From Trichodesmium erythraeum GBRTRLIN201 (GTDB lineage Bacteria > Cyanobacteriota > Cyanobacteriia > Cyanobacteriales > Microcoleaceae), in contig JAGGDU010000208.1 in NCBI GenBank assembly GCA_018457135.1, positions 40,835 to 89,939 of the forward strand: DNA of 49,105 nucleotides. Reading direction: 5' to 3'. The notes under the pieces were generated by a model, which was not told where the DNA came from, did no database searches, and saw only the letters and a list, made by a program, of their open reading frames with translations. The number at the start of each line of letters is the position of its first letter. Within the stretch, counting starts at the first letter, position 1. Of the stretch, positions 48,068 to 49,105 are shown one piece after another. Made by a program: the position numbers and the translations under genes.

Positions 48068-48560
48068 ATGAGACAACCAACATTCTCAATTGTAGTCCCC
48101 ACCAAAGAAGGAATTCCCGAATATTGGCTCGAAGCTCTATGAAAAATTAACGGAGATTTAGAATTAATATTAGTTAATCCTCCAGGAATAAAAAAATTTT
48201 CAATTAGCGGCCCGCGAGTTCAAGAAATAAATAGCTTATTTTGTGGAGAAATAATTCAAAGAATGACTAATCTGATAAATGCCTCAAAAAAATAGATTTT
48301 CACAAGGATTTTGTGATGAACTTATCCATCCAGATATTGCAAAAATAATCAAATAATATTTGAAAAAATTCTCTGATAGTTGGGTTTGAATACCAAGAAA
48401 AAAAACTTAAAATATGGTTATGATTCGAGTTTAAAATCTCCTTAGGAAGCAGTACCTAATATTTATGAGATAAAGACTTATGATGTAAGTAAAAAAAATA
48501 AAAAATTGTGTGAAAAACTAAATTATATGGGAGAAATAATCATAGTTATAGTCGTTTTAA
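48068..48560 (+). pseudogene. Glycosyltransferase-like (GT2) remnant
   Basis: ATG 48068 begins RQPTFSIVVPTKEGIPEYWL, EAL, then TGA (48140-48142), and resumes in frame with KINGDLELILVNPPGIKKF, RVQEINSLFCGEIIQRMTNL, INASKK and a stop. After shifts: DELIHPDIAKIIK, KYGYDSSLKSP-stop, EAVPNIYEIKTYDVSKKNKK. The IVVPTKEG opening and LILVNPPG step fit a GT2-like nucleotide-sugar domain. Several stops and shifts; the C-terminal part is absent. Confidence 0.7.
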
Positions 48561-48621
48561 TTAAGATTGAAACAAGAATTGGGTATAATAAAATTAAGTC
48601 AACTAGAAAATATTTTGAACT

Positions 48622-49105
48622 ATGCCTTACAGTTTAGATTTCAGAAAAAAAGTAATAAATTTTGTAGAAAATGGCGGTACAATTACCAAAGCAGCTCATA
48701 CATTTGGGATAGGAAGAGCTTCGATATATAGATGGTTATCTCGCCCAAAATTGTCAGCAACTAAGGTAAAAAGTCGTCAAAGAAAATTAGATTGGAAAGA
48801 ATTAGAAAAAGATGTAAAACCAAATCCATAGTCGCTCATTGTCAGACAGAGCTAAAAAATTTGGAGTTAATCAACCAGCTATATTTTATACTTTAAAAAT
48901 AATGAATTTTCCTTGAAAAAAGAAACCACTTTGTTATAGAGAAATAAATAGAGAAGAAAGGATAAAATATTATCAGCTTTCCCTCGAAATTTAATCAAAA
49001 AATTTAGAAGTAAAAGCCTTGTATTTATTGATGAATTAGAATTTTAAGAGAATCAAGACTGTATTTATTCCTAGTCAAAAAAAGGGAAAAAAGTTTATGG
49101 TGAGC
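48622..49105 (+). pseudogene. Decayed IS630-family transposase, cut by the window end
   Basis: ATG 48622 opens MPYSLDFRKKVINFVENGGT, ITKAAHTFGIGRASIYRWLS, the helix-turn-helix of IS630 transposases, up to TAG 48829-48831. Further pieces in shifted frames: LSDRAKKFGVNQPAIFYTLK, CYREINREERIKYYQ, SLVFIDELEF (catalytic Asp region, normally FIDESGF) and KKGKKVYGE. At least three stops and two shifts. The rest of the element lies beyond the window. Confidence 0.83.

Noticed and set aside
1-49105. tRNA genes
   Set aside because: No T-arm GGTTCRANTCC with a matching acceptor stem was seen in any spacer; a covariance search would be decisive.

Overview
The window looks like filamentous marine cyanobacterial chromosome, most like Trichodesmium or a close relative. 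The evidence is: many HIP1 octamers (GCGATCGC, for example near 54, 1738, 7283, 17996, 25297, 43962 and 45990); low GC; cyanobacterial genes (chlorophyll synthase ChlG, a ChlH-type chelatase subunit, Ni-superoxide dismutase, Get3d); and low coding density. By rough addition about 57% of the window is intact coding sequence, and the rest is AT-rich spacer, dispersed repeats and decaying genes. The genus is an inference from this style; no marker gene proves it. I saw no rRNA, tRNA or CRISPR array.

Layout. 1-7000: a duplicated ~200 bp spacer repeat, the Ni-SOD pair sodN-sodX, an EI24 membrane protein, a branched-chain aminotransferase, two small membrane proteins (TM2 and Pmp3 families) and spermidine synthase, all on the minus strand. 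7000-14300: a methyltransferase pseudogene with six in-frame stops, a small conserved protein, a GT2 glycosyltransferase, argG and a nuclease with a duplicated C-terminal helical motif. 14300-25980: an RND efflux pump subunit, a geranylgeranyl-reductase-family flavoprotein, a class A penicillin-binding protein, an ABC-transporter remnant, chlG and Get3d. 26000-28400: a graveyard made of an Rhs/SpvB-like exoprotein, a dead tnpB and a stray fragment of the neighbouring get3d. 28600-32000: trmB and a PMT-family mannosyltransferase. 32000-37800: an accessory island with a GC-richer unexplained stretch, an orphan terminator, a two-gene operon (HEPN protein plus a 902-residue double P-loop ATPase with a C-terminal winged helix) and a RAYT transposase remnant carrying a fresh 268 bp tandem duplication. 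37800-49105: a ChlH/BchH paralogue with a repeat-derived insertion, an IS5 fragment, ribokinase with one nonsense codon, a beta-propeller pseudogene, a DUF255 thioredoxin-fold protein, and glycosyltransferase and IS630 remnants.

How the genes fit together. Most intact genes are single transcription units of general metabolism, with no large operon. The pigment genes (chlG, the ChlH paralogue, the reductase-family flavoprotein) are scattered. The only real two-gene units are sodN-sodX, where the peptidase matures the superoxide dismutase, and the HEPN-ATPase pair, which has the architecture of a nucleotide-sensing or RNase-effector defence module. That pair is the best candidate here for an undescribed system. 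Decay is mostly by nonsense substitutions with the frame kept (methyltransferase, ribokinase), alongside frameshifts in mobile-element remnants.
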